Assembly (NCBI GenBank): GCA_000403315.2
Contig: KE159636.1
Coordinates: forward strand, 305,986-369,985
Reading direction: 5' to 3'
DNA length: 64,000 bases
Source: Lachnospiraceae bacterium A2
Lineage (GTDB): Bacteria; Bacillota; Clostridia; Lachnospirales; Lachnospiraceae
This document shows, one piece after another, positions 36,677-46,487 of this stretch. Both the position numbers and the translations under genes were made by a program. How positions within the stretch are numbered: the first letter of the stretch is position 1; every line of letters begins with the position of its first letter. Below the pieces are notes generated by a model that worked only from the letters and a program-made list of their open reading frames with translations, was not told where the DNA came from and did not search any database.

Positions 36677-38776
36677 ATGAAAGAGCCAGCAAACCAGAAG
36701 GAAGTGTATTCCCTGAAAGAATTTTGCAGCCTGCTGTCTATTTCCGAAGCAACGGGGCGGAACTGGATTAAGCTGGGCAAGATACAGCCTGCCGGGGAAC
36801 AGTCGGGAAGGCCATATTTTTCCGTATCCTATGCCAGGGAAATGAAAGGGCGGCTGCAGGGGGAAGGCATGGATGCTTTAAAATCCAGAAGGAATAAGAA
36901 ATATATCAGCGGGACTGCCCCATATAAAAATTACATCCCACAGGATTCGCCGAATCTTGGGCAGATTGAAGCCATGGCAGGGGCAGTGGGCAGCGCCCCG
37001 CTGCAGGAGGGCCAGATACGGGCAGTTTTAGCAGAGTGCGCCATCCAGCTTTTATGTCAGGCGCGCGGGGGGAAAGAAGGAGTTACAGATAATTTCCTGC
37101 TCCGCTACAGCAGGGGCGAAATCAGCCTTGGGCAATATGATATTCTGGTCCGGGAACTTTTAGCCGGGGAAGGGGCGGGGAGTTATACGCCGGAGCAGTG
37201 CCTTGCGGCGCAGGAGAAAATTCCCGGCGCATTCCATATTCCATTTGTGCTGGAGCGGAATGTGGACATTCTGGGCATGCTTTATATTTCCCTGAAAAAT
37301 ATAGGCGAGCGGAAAGCTGCAGGATCCTACTATACGCCGACCTATATTGTGCAGAAATTAATTGTCCAGCTTTTCCCGGAAGGAGAAACAGGAAGGCAAA
37401 CTTCCGGGGATGTACAATTGTGCCAATCTTCACAGCATTCCCAGGAAAACCTGCTCCCGCAAAAGATATTAGACCCCTGCTGCGGAACCGGGAATTTTCT
37501 TTTGCAGCTCCCAGACAGGTGTTCCATGGAACAGGTTTATGGCAGCGACATCGACCAGGTCAGCATACTGGCTGCCCGGATTAATTTAGCCCTGAAATTT
37601 CAGGACGCCCCGGTTTCCATGATTCGGGAGCATATACGTGCCCAGGATTTTCTTTTAGAAGAACATATAGGGGCTTACCATCTGATTTTGGGGAACCCGC
37701 CGTGGGGCTACCAGTTTGGGAAGGAAGCGGAACAGCTCCTGAAACGGAAATTCCAGACTGCCAAAGGGCGGCATCCGGAGTCTTACGATGTGTTTCTTGA
37801 ACAGGCTTTAGCCAGCGTCCCCTGCGGCGGCAGGGTTGCCTTTGTGCTGCCGGAAGCAGTCCTCCATGTAAAATCCCACCTTGCCGCCCGCAGGCTTTTG
37901 CTGGGGCAGGCTCAGATAGAGCGGCTGGAATACCTGGGGGATGTGTTTGACAGGGTGCAGTGCCCGGCAGTCCTGCTGCAGGTAAGGAAGGGAACTGGCC
38001 CATTCCAGACCCGGGGCATGTCCGTTGCAGGGCAGGGGTGGGGCTTTGAGATCCAGGCAAACCGGAATGTGGACGCAGAGTATTTTAATTTCCATATGCC
38101 GGACAGGGAGTACAGCCTGATGGAAAAAGCAGCCTGCCAGGGGCATATGGTTTTCCTCAAAAACCAGGCGGATTTTGCGTTGGGGATTGTGACGGGGAAC
38201 AATAAAGCTTTGCTGAAAAAAGAAAAGGAAGGCAAAGCCGAATTAGTCTTAAAAGGCGCGGACATCCAGAAATATAAGATTTCGCCTTCCAAATGCTTCC
38301 TGGCCTATGAGCCGGAAAACTTCCAGCAATGCGCGAAAGAATCCTATTACCGCGCCAAGGAAAAGCTCCTGTACCGGTTTATTGGCAGACAGCTTGTGTT
38401 TGCTTACGACAGCCAGCAAAGGCTGTCTTTAAATAGCTGCAATATCCTGATTCCCCATGTGCCCGGTATGGACATGAAATACATTATGGCTGTCCTGAAT
38501 TCCAGCGCCGCCCAATTCCTTTACAGCCGGAAGTTCCATTCCCTGAAAGTCCTGCGCGCTTATCTGGAGCAGATACCAATTCCGGCGGCTCCAGACAGGC
38601 AGGGGGAAATCGTTTCCCTGACAGAAACAATCCTGGGAGAAACAGACGCTGAAAAATGGCTGCTCTATTATCGGGAAATAGACAGGCTGGTGGCGGATGC
38701 CTATGGGTATACCGGGCAGGAGTATCAGGAAATCCAGCATTTGGCGCTTGCTATTCCTCGAAGGCCATCCGTTTGA
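36677..38776 (+). CDS. Orphan N6-adenine DNA methyltransferase (Eco57I/TaqI-like)
   Basis: A 699-residue enzyme. An N-terminal MerR/HTH_17-like unit (YSLKEFCSLLSISEATGRNW, residues about 9-28) precedes a gamma-class methyltransferase: GSYYTPTYIVQKL, SAM motif ILDPCCGTGNFLLQL (about 263-277), VYGSDIDQVSI and catalytic NPPWGY (about 341). The C-terminal part has a TaqI-like recognition module (NSCNILIPHV, AVLNSSAAQFLYSRKFHS). I see no nuclease motif in it and no restriction gene beside it. Start ATG 36677, eight bases after GGAAGGG. The end overlaps the convergent thiT by 26 bp. Confidence 0.85.
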   Translation: MKEPANQKEVYSLKEFCSLLSISEATGRNWIKLGKIQPAGEQSGRPYFSVSYAREMKGRLQGEGMDALKSRRNKKYISGTAPYKNYIPQDSPNLGQIEAMAGAVGSAPLQEGQIRAVLAECAIQLLCQARGGKEGVTDNFLLRYSRGEISLGQYDILVRELLAGEGAGSYTPEQCLAAQEKIPGAFHIPFVLERNVDILGMLYISLKNIGERKAAGSYYTPTYIVQKLIVQLFPEGETGRQTSGDVQLCQSSQHSQENLLPQKILDPCCGTGNFLLQLPDRCSMEQVYGSDIDQVSILAARINLALKFQDAPVSMIREHIRAQDFLLEEHIGAYHLILGNPPWGYQFGKEAEQLLKRKFQTAKGRHPESYDVFLEQALASVPCGGRVAFVLPEAVLHVKSHLAARRLLLGQAQIERLEYLGDVFDRVQCPAVLLQVRKGTGPFQTRGMSVAGQGWGFEIQANRNVDAEYFNFHMPDREYSLMEKAACQGHMVFLKNQADFALGIVTGNNKALLKKEKEGKAELVLKGADIQKYKISPSKCFLAYEPENFQQCAKESYYRAKEKLLYRFIGRQLVFAYDSQQRLSLNSCNILIPHVPGMDMKYIMAVLNSSAAQFLYSRKFHSLKVLRAYLEQIPIPAAPDRQGEIVSLTETILGETDAEKWLLYYREIDRLVADAYGYTGQEYQEIQHLALAIPRRPSV

Positions 38777-39431
38777 TCTGCTCCAGCCCATTTGCCACAG
38801 GCGGCAGTGCAATTACGGCTAAGGTTATCACAGCCTCCGCCCCCAGATAAGACCCATTATAAAGCAGGGAGTAAACCGGCGCAGCCATGGTGTCCGGGGC
38901 ATAAGCGGCGAAGAAAATAATGCCGGATAAAAAAGAAAAGAAATACCTTCCCAAAACCCCGGCAATGTATCCTTTCAGCAGCCCGTGCTTCTGCCTGCGG
39001 AAAAACCCGGACAGCCCCAGTGCGCCGAAAGCCAGCGGGTAGTCCGTCAGCATTTGCGGCAGGGTATAAAAAATCGGTTCCATGGCAAACTGCAGAAGCC
39101 CGTAGGCAGCGGCCGTCATGATCCCCGCATAGGGGCCATACCAATACCCAATCAGCGCAAGGAACAGCATACTGAGCAGGGTGACAGAGCCGCCCAAAGG
39201 CATTTCAAACAGTTTTATCATAGAGGTTACCATAGCAAGGGCAATGGCGGCTGAAGAAAATACAAGCTGTTTGGTAGTGATGCGCCGGGAGCGGGAGCGC
39301 CTGTAGTTGGCCCCCATGGCAATCAGGATTAAGAGTGCAATGACCGCTGCCACGGCTAAAATGCCTGCAGGCGTTAGTTTTACTGCGTGGTTGCCCCATT
39401 CGTCGGTAGGCGCTGCAAAAAAATGTCCCAT
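38751..39431 (-). CDS. thiT: Thiamine ECF transporter S component ThiT (YuaJ family)
   Basis: A 226-residue membrane protein that would bind thiamine and work with a shared EcfAA'T module, which is not in this window. The match to ThiT/YuaJ includes LGGSVTLLSMLFLALIGYWYG, LLQFAMEPIFYTLPQMLTDY and FFAAYAPDTMAAPVYSLLYN (residues about 85-210). It carries an extra N-terminal 60 residues with one added hydrophobic segment. I chose the ATG at 39431 after CAGGAGG; the frame is open further upstream but that part is the leader. Confidence 0.85.
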   Translation of the reverse strand: MGHFFAAPTDEWGNHAVKLTPAGILAVAAVIALLILIAMGANYRRSRSRRITTKQLVFSSAAIALAMVTSMIKLFEMPLGGSVTLLSMLFLALIGYWYGPYAGIMTAAAYGLLQFAMEPIFYTLPQMLTDYPLAFGALGLSGFFRRQKHGLLKGYIAGVLGRYFFSFLSGIIFFAAYAPDTMAAPVYSLLYNGSYLGAEAVITLAVIALPPVANGLEQIKRMAFEE

Positions 39432-39449
39432 AAATTCCTCCTGTTTTGT

Positions 39450-39493
39450 AAAAAGGGATAGCTGCCATATTCCAGGACCGCAGCCATAGCCCC
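39450..39493 (-). promoter_or_regulatory. Attenuator-like terminator in the thiT leader
   Basis: On the minus strand GGGGCTATGGCTGC pairs with GCAGCTATCCC (39493 down to 39455, two-base bulge), followed by five T (39454-39450). It ends just 19 bases before the start codon, so it would abort thiT transcription unless an upstream structure prevents it. I do not see the TPP aptamer words (CTGAGA, ACCTGA) expected for a thiamine gene. Confidence 0.55.
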
Positions 39494-39528
39494 GTATTGT
39501 GGTAGAAAAATTATTTTTAACCGCCCAC

Positions 39529-39557
39529 ATTATACCGGATTTTTCACTTTGATGCAA
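39529..39557 (-). promoter_or_regulatory. Promoter of thiT
   Basis: Read on the minus strand: TTGCAT (39557-39552), 17 bp, TATAAT (39534-39529). The leader from about 39522 to 39432 is roughly 90 nt and carries a GTGG/CCAC hairpin and then the attenuator. Confidence 0.8.
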
Positions 39558-39586
39558 TAAAATGGTAAAGAATTAAAAGAAAAAGA

Positions 39587-39615
39587 TTGCAAAATGAAAA
39601 AAATCATACTAAAAT
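39587..39615 (+). promoter_or_regulatory. Promoter of the glutamate dehydrogenase gene, with leader hairpin
   Basis: TTGCAA (39587-39592), 17 bp, TAAAAT (39610-39615). In the leader, GACT and TTCTCAG (39647-39660) pair with CTGAGAA and AGTC (39668-39678), making a strong hairpin that ends 21 bp before the start codon. No T-tract, so not a simple terminator. Confidence 0.75.
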
Positions 39616-39671
39616 AATATCTGGTGCTGGGGCATGCCTGAAAAATGACTGGTTTCTCAGGCACCCTCTGA

Positions 39672-41033
<1,362 letters not shown>

Positions 41034-41080
41034 GATTGGCTTCCAGCAGCCTATTTTCGAGGAACATTAATAATGACAGG

Positions 41081-41111
41081 CTTTTCCCCGCAGTTTTCCT
41101 GCGGGGAAAAG
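41081..41111. terminator. Terminator-like hairpin after gdhA
   Basis: CTTTTCCCCGCAG (41081-41093) is perfectly complementary to CTGCGGGGAAAAG (41099-41111) around TTTTC. The following T-tract is short (CATTTT). It lies between gdhA and a convergent XRE gene and may serve both. Confidence 0.65.
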
Positions 41112-41236
41112 CATTTTGGCATAAAGGGCAGTTTCTAGTCTCCTACCGGAATATAGTAATTAATGTTTTCTTAAATGGAAACTGTCTCCTGGACTAAAGC
41201 CGGCCCCAAGTTCCGGGCTGGCCCAGTGGCGTCCTG

Positions 41237-41569
41237 CTACATCATTTCCAAAAGTTTTTTGACAGCCTCCCGCATTTGGGGGAGCCTGCGGTATTGCATT
41301 ACCAGGTTGCGTTCTTCTTCTGAAAGAAGGAAGTCGTCCAAGGAATCGTTGTAGCCAAAGGTGCCTAAAATATTGTCGATGTTGTATATTTTACAGAGAA
41401 TCAACAAGGTATCTGCATCAGGCTGTGTCTGCCCGCTTTCCCAGCCATAGATTGTTTTTGGGGCGACAGGCAGGTGATTGTCTTCTAATTTCAATACCAA
41501 ATCATTCACAGAGTAGTGGTTTAATTTCCGGTAGTTCTTCAGTACTTTGGAAATATTCGGATTTTTCAT
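41237..41569 (-). CDS. XRE-family transcriptional regulator
   Basis: A 110-residue protein. The N-terminal 70 residues form a Cro/C1 helix-turn-helix (YSVNDLVLKLEDNHLPVAPK, then TIYGWESGQTQPDADTLLIL). The last 35 residues (LLSEEERNLVMQYRRLPQMR) form a short helix seen in phage-type and clostridial regulators. GAGGTGA precedes the ATG. It is divergent from the small gene at 41727. No operator could be fixed. Confidence 0.82.
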   Translation of the reverse strand: MKNPNISKVLKNYRKLNHYSVNDLVLKLEDNHLPVAPKTIYGWESGQTQPDADTLLILCKIYNIDNILGTFGYNDSLDDFLLSEEERNLVMQYRRLPQMREAVKKLLEMM

Positions 41570-41656
41570 ATGCTCACCTCTTTCCTAATCATAGACTACC
41601 CCAAAATTAGCGTCAATAAATTAAAAACAATTCTTTTAAATCAGCAAAAACTTCTA

Positions 41657-41685
41657 TTGAAATTCTGTTAAAAAGAGAATATAAT
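41657..41685 (+). promoter_or_regulatory. Promoter of the small gene at 41727
   Basis: TTGAAA (41657-41662), 17 bp, TATAAT (41680-41685). Perfect -10 and a good -35. The start codon is about 35 bases past the expected start site. Confidence 0.75.
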
Positions 41686-41726
41686 AGAACTACACTCATA
41701 GTAAGCACGGGGATTGGAGGGAAGAT

Positions 41727-41921
41727 ATGGGGGAGCAAGCAAAAATATGGTTAGTGGAACAATTAGAGAGGAAACAAATTTCGGTAGAGGTGGCGGCAGC
41801 AGTTTTGGAGGTCCCGCTGGAGGATATCTGCGTTGGGACGGGCAGGATGCTGGATTCCGATGATTTTATGCGGATTTGCTCCCACTATCATCTCAGGCCT
41901 GCATATACAACAATGAAGTAG
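41727..41921 (+). CDS. Small helical protein, 64 aa, possible HTH
   Basis: Supported by a strong promoter and GGAGGGAAGAT before the ATG. The segment RKQISVEVAAAVLEVPLEDI (residues 15-34), followed by DSDDFMRICSHYHLRP, has the helix spacing of a short Cro-like domain, but the recognition helix is not obvious. I cannot name a function. It is divergent from the XRE gene at 41237, so the two may be a regulatory pair. Confidence 0.6.
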   Translation: MGEQAKIWLVEQLERKQISVEVAAAVLEVPLEDICVGTGRMLDSDDFMRICSHYHLRPAYTTMK

Positions 41922-42139
41922 GCCTTTTCTTTTTCTTGCGGGAAATTTTTGCGCAATTCGTTTTGGTTCTTAAAGTTTCTGGGCAGTGCGGCCATATAAC
42001 AGCACAAAACCGTTTTAGTGGAAATAGTTGGGATAGAAATTTCTGGTGATATAGGGGGAGATGTGGTATGATATAAATGTTCATGCTTTGGCTGGCGGCA
42101 GCGGGCAGGCATGGTATTTTCAGGAAAAGGAGTATACAG

Positions 42140-42976
42140 ATGGATGAAAAAAAGAAAAATTTATTCAGCACTGTCGTGGTATCAACGATTGCAGCAGTGT
42201 TTATTGCAGTAGCAGTGCTGGTTCTCTTTGTGCCGCGGGTTGAGGTAAAGGATATCTGCTATTTTATCTGCGGGTTTGTGGTTGTTTTGGGGATTTATAT
42301 GATCGTCCGGTATTTTATGACGGGTGGGTATGAGCGCCTGAATGAATATGGGTTTTCGGAAGGCGTGCTGTTTGTGCTGCTGGGCATCTGCGGGCTGGTG
42401 AGCGCGGAGCGCATTGCGGCGTCTTTTTTAACTGCCCTTGGCTTGCTGCTGCTTTTGTCTGGGGTGATTAAGCTGCAGTATGCCTTGGATTTAAAGTGCA
42501 TGGGGGATAAAGCATGGACCGGGTTTTTTGTGGTGACCCTTATATTGCTTGGGTGCAGCGTTTCCGTTATCTTAAAGCCCTTTGAGGATATGGGCTTTTA
42601 CCAGAATTATACAGCATATATCCTGCTGGTGGATGGGATTGTGGAAATTGCCAATATTTTTTACCTGAATTTCAGGACAAAGGCGTACCAGCAGAGGGTT
42701 GGAAAAACGGCTTCCGGGGAGCATTTGGAAGTCTATGAGCCGAAAAAACAGGAAAAGGACCCTGAGGTGGAGATCCACATAAGGCCGCATAGCCCTGCAG
42801 AAAGCCAGGATAGCCAGAGAAAGCCGGAGGCTTCCGCCGGGAGCCAAGCTGCGGACAGGCAGCAGGAAGGCATAGATCTGCTGAAAAAGCCGGAAGCCGC
42901 CGGGAGCCAAGCTGCGGACAGGCAGCAGGAAAGTACAGGCATGGCGAATAATCCAGATGGAAACCCGGAATTATAG
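42140..42976 (+). CDS. DUF308 (HdeD-like) membrane protein with repetitive C-terminal tail
   Basis: A 278-residue protein. Residues 1-190 hold six hydrophobic segments with the DUF308 pattern (EGVLFVLLGICGLVSAERI, LLLLLSGVIKLQYALDL). The C-terminal 85 residues are polar and cytoplasmic-looking. They hold two copies of AGSQAADRQQE, encoded by a perfect 33-bp direct repeat at 42835-42867 and 42898-42930, spaced by 63 bp, so copy number could change by slippage. ATG 42140 follows AAAAGGAG; an upstream in-frame ATG at 42077 adds a nonconserved leader. HdeD relates to acid resistance in E. coli; that role is not implied here. Confidence 0.8.
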   Translation: MDEKKKNLFSTVVVSTIAAVFIAVAVLVLFVPRVEVKDICYFICGFVVVLGIYMIVRYFMTGGYERLNEYGFSEGVLFVLLGICGLVSAERIAASFLTALGLLLLLSGVIKLQYALDLKCMGDKAWTGFFVVTLILLGCSVSVILKPFEDMGFYQNYTAYILLVDGIVEIANIFYLNFRTKAYQQRVGKTASGEHLEVYEPKKQEKDPEVEIHIRPHSPAESQDSQRKPEASAGSQAADRQQEGIDLLKKPEAAGSQAADRQQESTGMANNPDGNPEL

Positions 42977-43028
42977 CTTTAGAAGTAAAAAATATTTTGC
43001 TGTATGACAGGATGCCTGATTTTTCATC

Positions 43029-43057
43029 TTGCATTTTAGGGCTGGTAATACTATAAT
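43029..43057 (+). promoter_or_regulatory. Promoter of nrdDG with NrdR-box-like sequences
   Basis: TTGCAT (43029-43034), 17 bp, TATAAT (43052-43057). Downstream, ATACTATATTTAGTTG (43093-43108) matches about 12 of 16 positions of the NrdR box, and CACATATGGTG (43065-43075) has similar arms roughly 31 bp upstream. Paired boxes at three helical turns are the NrdR pattern, but both matches are imperfect. Confidence 0.6.
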
Positions 43058-43123
43058 AGGTTGGCACATATGGTGTTAAATAAATTGATAACATACTATA
43101 TTTAGTTGTTTGGAGGGCAAGGA

Positions 43124-45286
43124 ATGAAGATTATCAAGAGAAGTGGGAAAGAAACGGGGTTTGACGCCAGCAAGATTATTGATGCAGTCACAAAGGCAAA
43201 TCAGGAAGTGGCAGAAAGCGACCAGCTATCCCAAGGGCAGATTGAGGCAATCGCGGAGCGGATTACCAAGGTTTGTGCCAACATGGAGCGGATTTATAAT
43301 GTAGAAGAAATTCAGGACATGGTGGAAAATGAAATTATGGCCTACAATGCATTTGAGGTTGCCAGAAAATATATCACTTACCGTTACAAACGGGCGCTGG
43401 TGCGCAAGTCCAATTCTACGGACCAGCAGATTTTGAGCCTGATAGAATGCAATAATGAAGAAATCAAGCAGGAAAATTCCAACAAGAACCCAATTGTGAA
43501 CAGCGTCCAGCGGGATTATATGGCAGGGGAAGTCAGCAAGGACATTACAAAGAGGTTCCTCCTGCCAGAGCATGTGGTCCATGCCCATGAGGAAGGCATG
43601 ATACACTTCCATGATGCGGATTATTTTGCCCAGCATATGCATAACTGCTGCCTTGTAAATTTGGAGGACATGCTCCAAAACGGGACAGTTATCAGCGAAA
43701 CCATGATAGAGCGGCCAAAGAGCTTTTCCACGGCATGCAATGTGGCAACCCAGGCCATTGCCCAAATTGCCAGCTCCCAGTATGGCGGGCAGAGCATTAC
43801 GTTGTCCCACCTTGCCCCCTTTGTAGAAGTCAGCCGCCAGAAACTGCGGAAAATCGTGCGGCGGGAGTTCCAATCGGCAGGCATTGCGCTGGAACAGGAT
43901 AAAATCAATGAAGTGGCGGAGCTGCGGGTAAAAGAGGAAATCCGCCGGGGCGTCCAGATGATACAGTACCAGGTGATTACCCTGATGACAACCAACGGGC
44001 AGGCGCCGTTTGTGACAGTGTTCATGTACCTGGATGAAGTGGAGGAAGGGCGCCTTCGGGATGACCTTGCGCTTGTGATTAAAGAAATGCTTCTCCAGCG
44101 GATGCAGGGGGTGAAAAATGAAAAAGGCGTTTACATTACCCCTGCGTTCCCCAAGCTGATTTATGTGCTGGAGGAAGACAATATCCGGGAAGGCGCGCCC
44201 TATTGGGAAATTACTAAGCTGGCGGCAAAATGCACGGCGAAACGGATGGTGCCTGACTATATTTCGGAAAAAGTCATGAAGGAAAACAAGGAAGGGAACT
44301 GTTATCCCTGCATGGGCTGCCGGTCCTTCCTTACTGTGTACCACGAGGAAAATGGGAACCCCAAGTTTTACGGCAGGTTTAACCAGGGGGTGGTGACGCT
44401 GAACTTAGTGGACGCGGCATGTTCTTCCGGCGGGGATATGGGCAGGTTCTGGGAAATCCTGGAAGAACGGATGGATTTGTGCAGGGAAGCCCTGATGCTC
44501 CGGCATAACCGGCTGAAAGGGACCCCCTCTGACGTTGCCCCCATTTTGTGGCAGTATGGGGCGCTGGCGCGGCTGAAAAAGGGCGAGGCTATCGACAAAC
44601 TGCTGTATGGGGGGTATTCCACCATTTCGTTGGGGTATGCAGGCCTTTGCGAGTGCACAAAGTATATGACAGGGAAATCCCATACGGACCCGGAAGCAAC
44701 GCCGTTTGCCCTTGAAGTCATGCAGCGGATGAACCAGGCGTGCAGGCGGTGGCAGGATGAAACTGATATTGCATTCAGCCTGTATGGGACGCCGCTGGAA
44801 TCTACCACCTATAAATTTGCAAAATGCCTGCAGCGGCGGTTTGGCGTAATTCCGGGGGTGACGGACAGGAATTATATCACCAACAGCTATCATATCCATG
44901 TGACGGAGGAAATAGACGCTTTCCGCAAGCTTACCTTTGAATCACAGTTCCAGAAGCTGTCCCCGGGAGGTGCAGTCAGCTATGTGGAAGTGCCCGACAT
45001 GCAGGGGAATTTGGCGGCGGTGCTGACGGTAATACAGCATATCTATGACAATATTATGTATGGGGAGCTGAATACGAAAAGCGATTACTGCCAGGCCTGC
45101 GGCTACGAAGGGGAAATCAAAATTGTACCGGATGCGGACAGCAAGCTGGTGTGGGAATGCCCTAACTGCCAGAACCGGGACGAGGATAAGATGAACGTTG
45201 CCCGCCGGACCTGCGGCTACATTGGGACACAATTCTGGAACCAGGGGCGGACGCAGGAAATCCAGGAACGGGTGATGCACTTATAA
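43124..45286 (+). CDS. nrdD: Anaerobic ribonucleoside-triphosphate reductase
   Basis: A 720-residue class III reductase that makes dNTPs without oxygen. It has an N-terminal ATP-cone (MKIIKRSGKETGFDASKIID, residues 1-90), the catalytic barrel, a four-Cys zinc site near the end (YCQACGYEG ... CPNCQNRD) and the glycyl-radical loop RRTCGYIGTQFWNQGR. ATG 43124 follows TGGAGGG; an in-frame ATG at 43106 lies before the ribosome site. Its activase follows 73 bp later. This gene supports an anaerobic lifestyle. Confidence 0.97.
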   Translation: MKIIKRSGKETGFDASKIIDAVTKANQEVAESDQLSQGQIEAIAERITKVCANMERIYNVEEIQDMVENEIMAYNAFEVARKYITYRYKRALVRKSNSTDQQILSLIECNNEEIKQENSNKNPIVNSVQRDYMAGEVSKDITKRFLLPEHVVHAHEEGMIHFHDADYFAQHMHNCCLVNLEDMLQNGTVISETMIERPKSFSTACNVATQAIAQIASSQYGGQSITLSHLAPFVEVSRQKLRKIVRREFQSAGIALEQDKINEVAELRVKEEIRRGVQMIQYQVITLMTTNGQAPFVTVFMYLDEVEEGRLRDDLALVIKEMLLQRMQGVKNEKGVYITPAFPKLIYVLEEDNIREGAPYWEITKLAAKCTAKRMVPDYISEKVMKENKEGNCYPCMGCRSFLTVYHEENGNPKFYGRFNQGVVTLNLVDAACSSGGDMGRFWEILEERMDLCREALMLRHNRLKGTPSDVAPILWQYGALARLKKGEAIDKLLYGGYSTISLGYAGLCECTKYMTGKSHTDPEATPFALEVMQRMNQACRRWQDETDIAFSLYGTPLESTTYKFAKCLQRRFGVIPGVTDRNYITNSYHIHVTEEIDAFRKLTFESQFQKLSPGGAVSYVEVPDMQGNLAAVLTVIQHIYDNIMYGELNTKSDYCQACGYEGEIKIVPDADSKLVWECPNCQNRDEDKMNVARRTCGYIGTQFWNQGRTQEIQERVMHL

Positions 45287-45359
45287 AAAAGCGGCAGAAT
45301 GGAAAAAAGAGCGAATGCCTGTGTAGCCTGAAAATAGCGGAAAAAAGAGGTAAATTGCC

Positions 45360-45887
45360 ATGCATTATGGGGAAATAAAAAAAACAGATATTGCCAACGG
45401 GGAAGGCGTCAGGACAGCATTATTTGTTTCCGGCTGCACCCACCACTGCAAGGGTTGCTTTAACCAGGAAACGTGGGATTTTAAGTATGGGAAGGAATTT
45501 ACGGAGGAAACGGAGGAGGAGATCCTTTCAGCCCTGGCCCCTGCCCATATCGCGGGGCTTTCCCTGCTGGGCGGGGAGCCTATGGAGCCGGGGAACCAAA
45601 GGGCACTGCTCCCATTCCTGCGGCGTGTGAAGGGAACTTACCCGGAAAAAACCATCTGGTGCTACACGGGATACCTGTTTGACAAAGAACTGGCAGACGG
45701 GGGGAGGGCAAGGTGCGAAGCCACGGACGAAATGCTTTCCCTGATTGACGTGCTGGTGGACGGGGAATTTGTGCAGGAGAAGAAAAATATTTCTCTGCGG
45801 TTCCGGGGATCCGAAAACCAGAGGGTCATAGATGTGCAAAAGAGTTTAAAAGAAGGGAAAACGGTGGAGAAAGAACTGGATTCTTGA
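45360..45887 (+). CDS. nrdG: Anaerobic ribonucleotide reductase activating protein
   Basis: A 175-residue radical-SAM enzyme that installs the glycyl radical on NrdD. The iron-sulfur cluster motif is CTHHCKGC (residues about 26-33), followed by FNQETWDF and the SAM-binding LLGGEPM (about 70). It is the second gene of a two-gene operon closed by a terminator. Confidence 0.96.
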   Translation: MHYGEIKKTDIANGEGVRTALFVSGCTHHCKGCFNQETWDFKYGKEFTEETEEEILSALAPAHIAGLSLLGGEPMEPGNQRALLPFLRRVKGTYPEKTIWCYTGYLFDKELADGGRARCEATDEMLSLIDVLVDGEFVQEKKNISLRFRGSENQRVIDVQKSLKEGKTVEKELDS

Positions 45888-45940
45888 TGCGGCTGGCCAA
45901 GCCTTGGGTTTCCCAAAGGCAGGGGGCCGCAGTTCTTTTT
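45888..45940 (+). terminator. Terminator after nrdG
   Basis: TGCGGC (45888-45893) pairs with GCCGCA (45926-45931), enclosing CCTTGGG/CCCAAAGG, and GTTCTTTTT follows. A second, AT-rich hairpin (ATCTTAAAA/TTTTAAGAT plus seven T) lies about 20 bp further. Confidence 0.8.
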
Positions 45941-46043
45941 CCTGCCTGGAGGCTTCATCTTAAAAAATTTTAAGATTTTTTTAATAAAAGCTGAAAGACT
46001 GGACGTACAGTGGACGATAAAATATAAGGAAAGTGGAAAGTAT

Positions 46044-46487
46044 ATGGAGTATAGCAGTAAAGAAAACAGGAGAGAGTATTTTAAAGTTGTTTTAGTTAGG
46101 CGGGGTGCCGACGAGTATGTGATCCTGAAGGGGCCGGAGGAGGAAAAATTCCTGGCAGGGATGCTCAAGGATGACTATAATTCTACAAGGTATGAGAAAA
46201 TGATTCAGTTATTGGCGGAAGAGGTGGTACAGAAAGAATACCGGGAAAAATTTTATGCAATATTTTCAATGGAAAATATGCTGGAAGCATTTCAGGAGAA
46301 GGAAGAACCCGTGGAATATTCTTACCCGAGGAAAATTGGGGAAAAGATGGAATGGGTAACTACAAGAGTATATCCAAGGCTGCAACAGGGAAGGAAGCTG
46401 GAAGAATTTATGGTGTATGTTGTATACCATGAGGAGGGATGCACATGCGTGACAGGGAACGCAGAAGGAAACGCAGGATTATCATAG
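46044..46487 (+). CDS. Hypothetical protein, PAS-like fragment family
   Basis: A 147-residue cytosolic protein of unknown function. Its flow (KMIQLLAEEVVQKEYREKF, YAIFSMENMLEAFQEKEEP, WVTTRVYPRLQQGRKLEEF) is like the region in clostridial sensor proteins that precedes a response-regulator, GGDEF or HD output, but no output domain is present. It may be a free-standing sensory domain or a decayed gene. It overlaps the L,D-transpeptidase gene by 43 bases, so the two are probably translated together. Confidence 0.55.
   Translation: MEYSSKENRREYFKVVLVRRGADEYVILKGPEEEKFLAGMLKDDYNSTRYEKMIQLLAEEVVQKEYREKFYAIFSMENMLEAFQEKEEPVEYSYPRKIGEKMEWVTTRVYPRLQQGRKLEEFMVYVVYHEEGCTCVTGNAEGNAGLS

Noticed and set aside
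36677..38776. Complete type IIG restriction-modification enzyme
   Set aside because: Methyltransferase and recognition parts are clear, but the N-terminal 120 residues look like a helix-turn-helix rather than a PD-(D/E)XK nuclease, and no nuclease gene is adjacent.
39432..39557. TPP riboswitch upstream of thiT
   Set aside because: I looked for CTGAGA and ACCTGA-type aptamer words on the minus strand and found none; the leader is too short.
43226..44344. 372-residue minus-strand ORF
   Set aside because: Lies wholly antisense to nrdD, with composition dictated by the nrdD codons.
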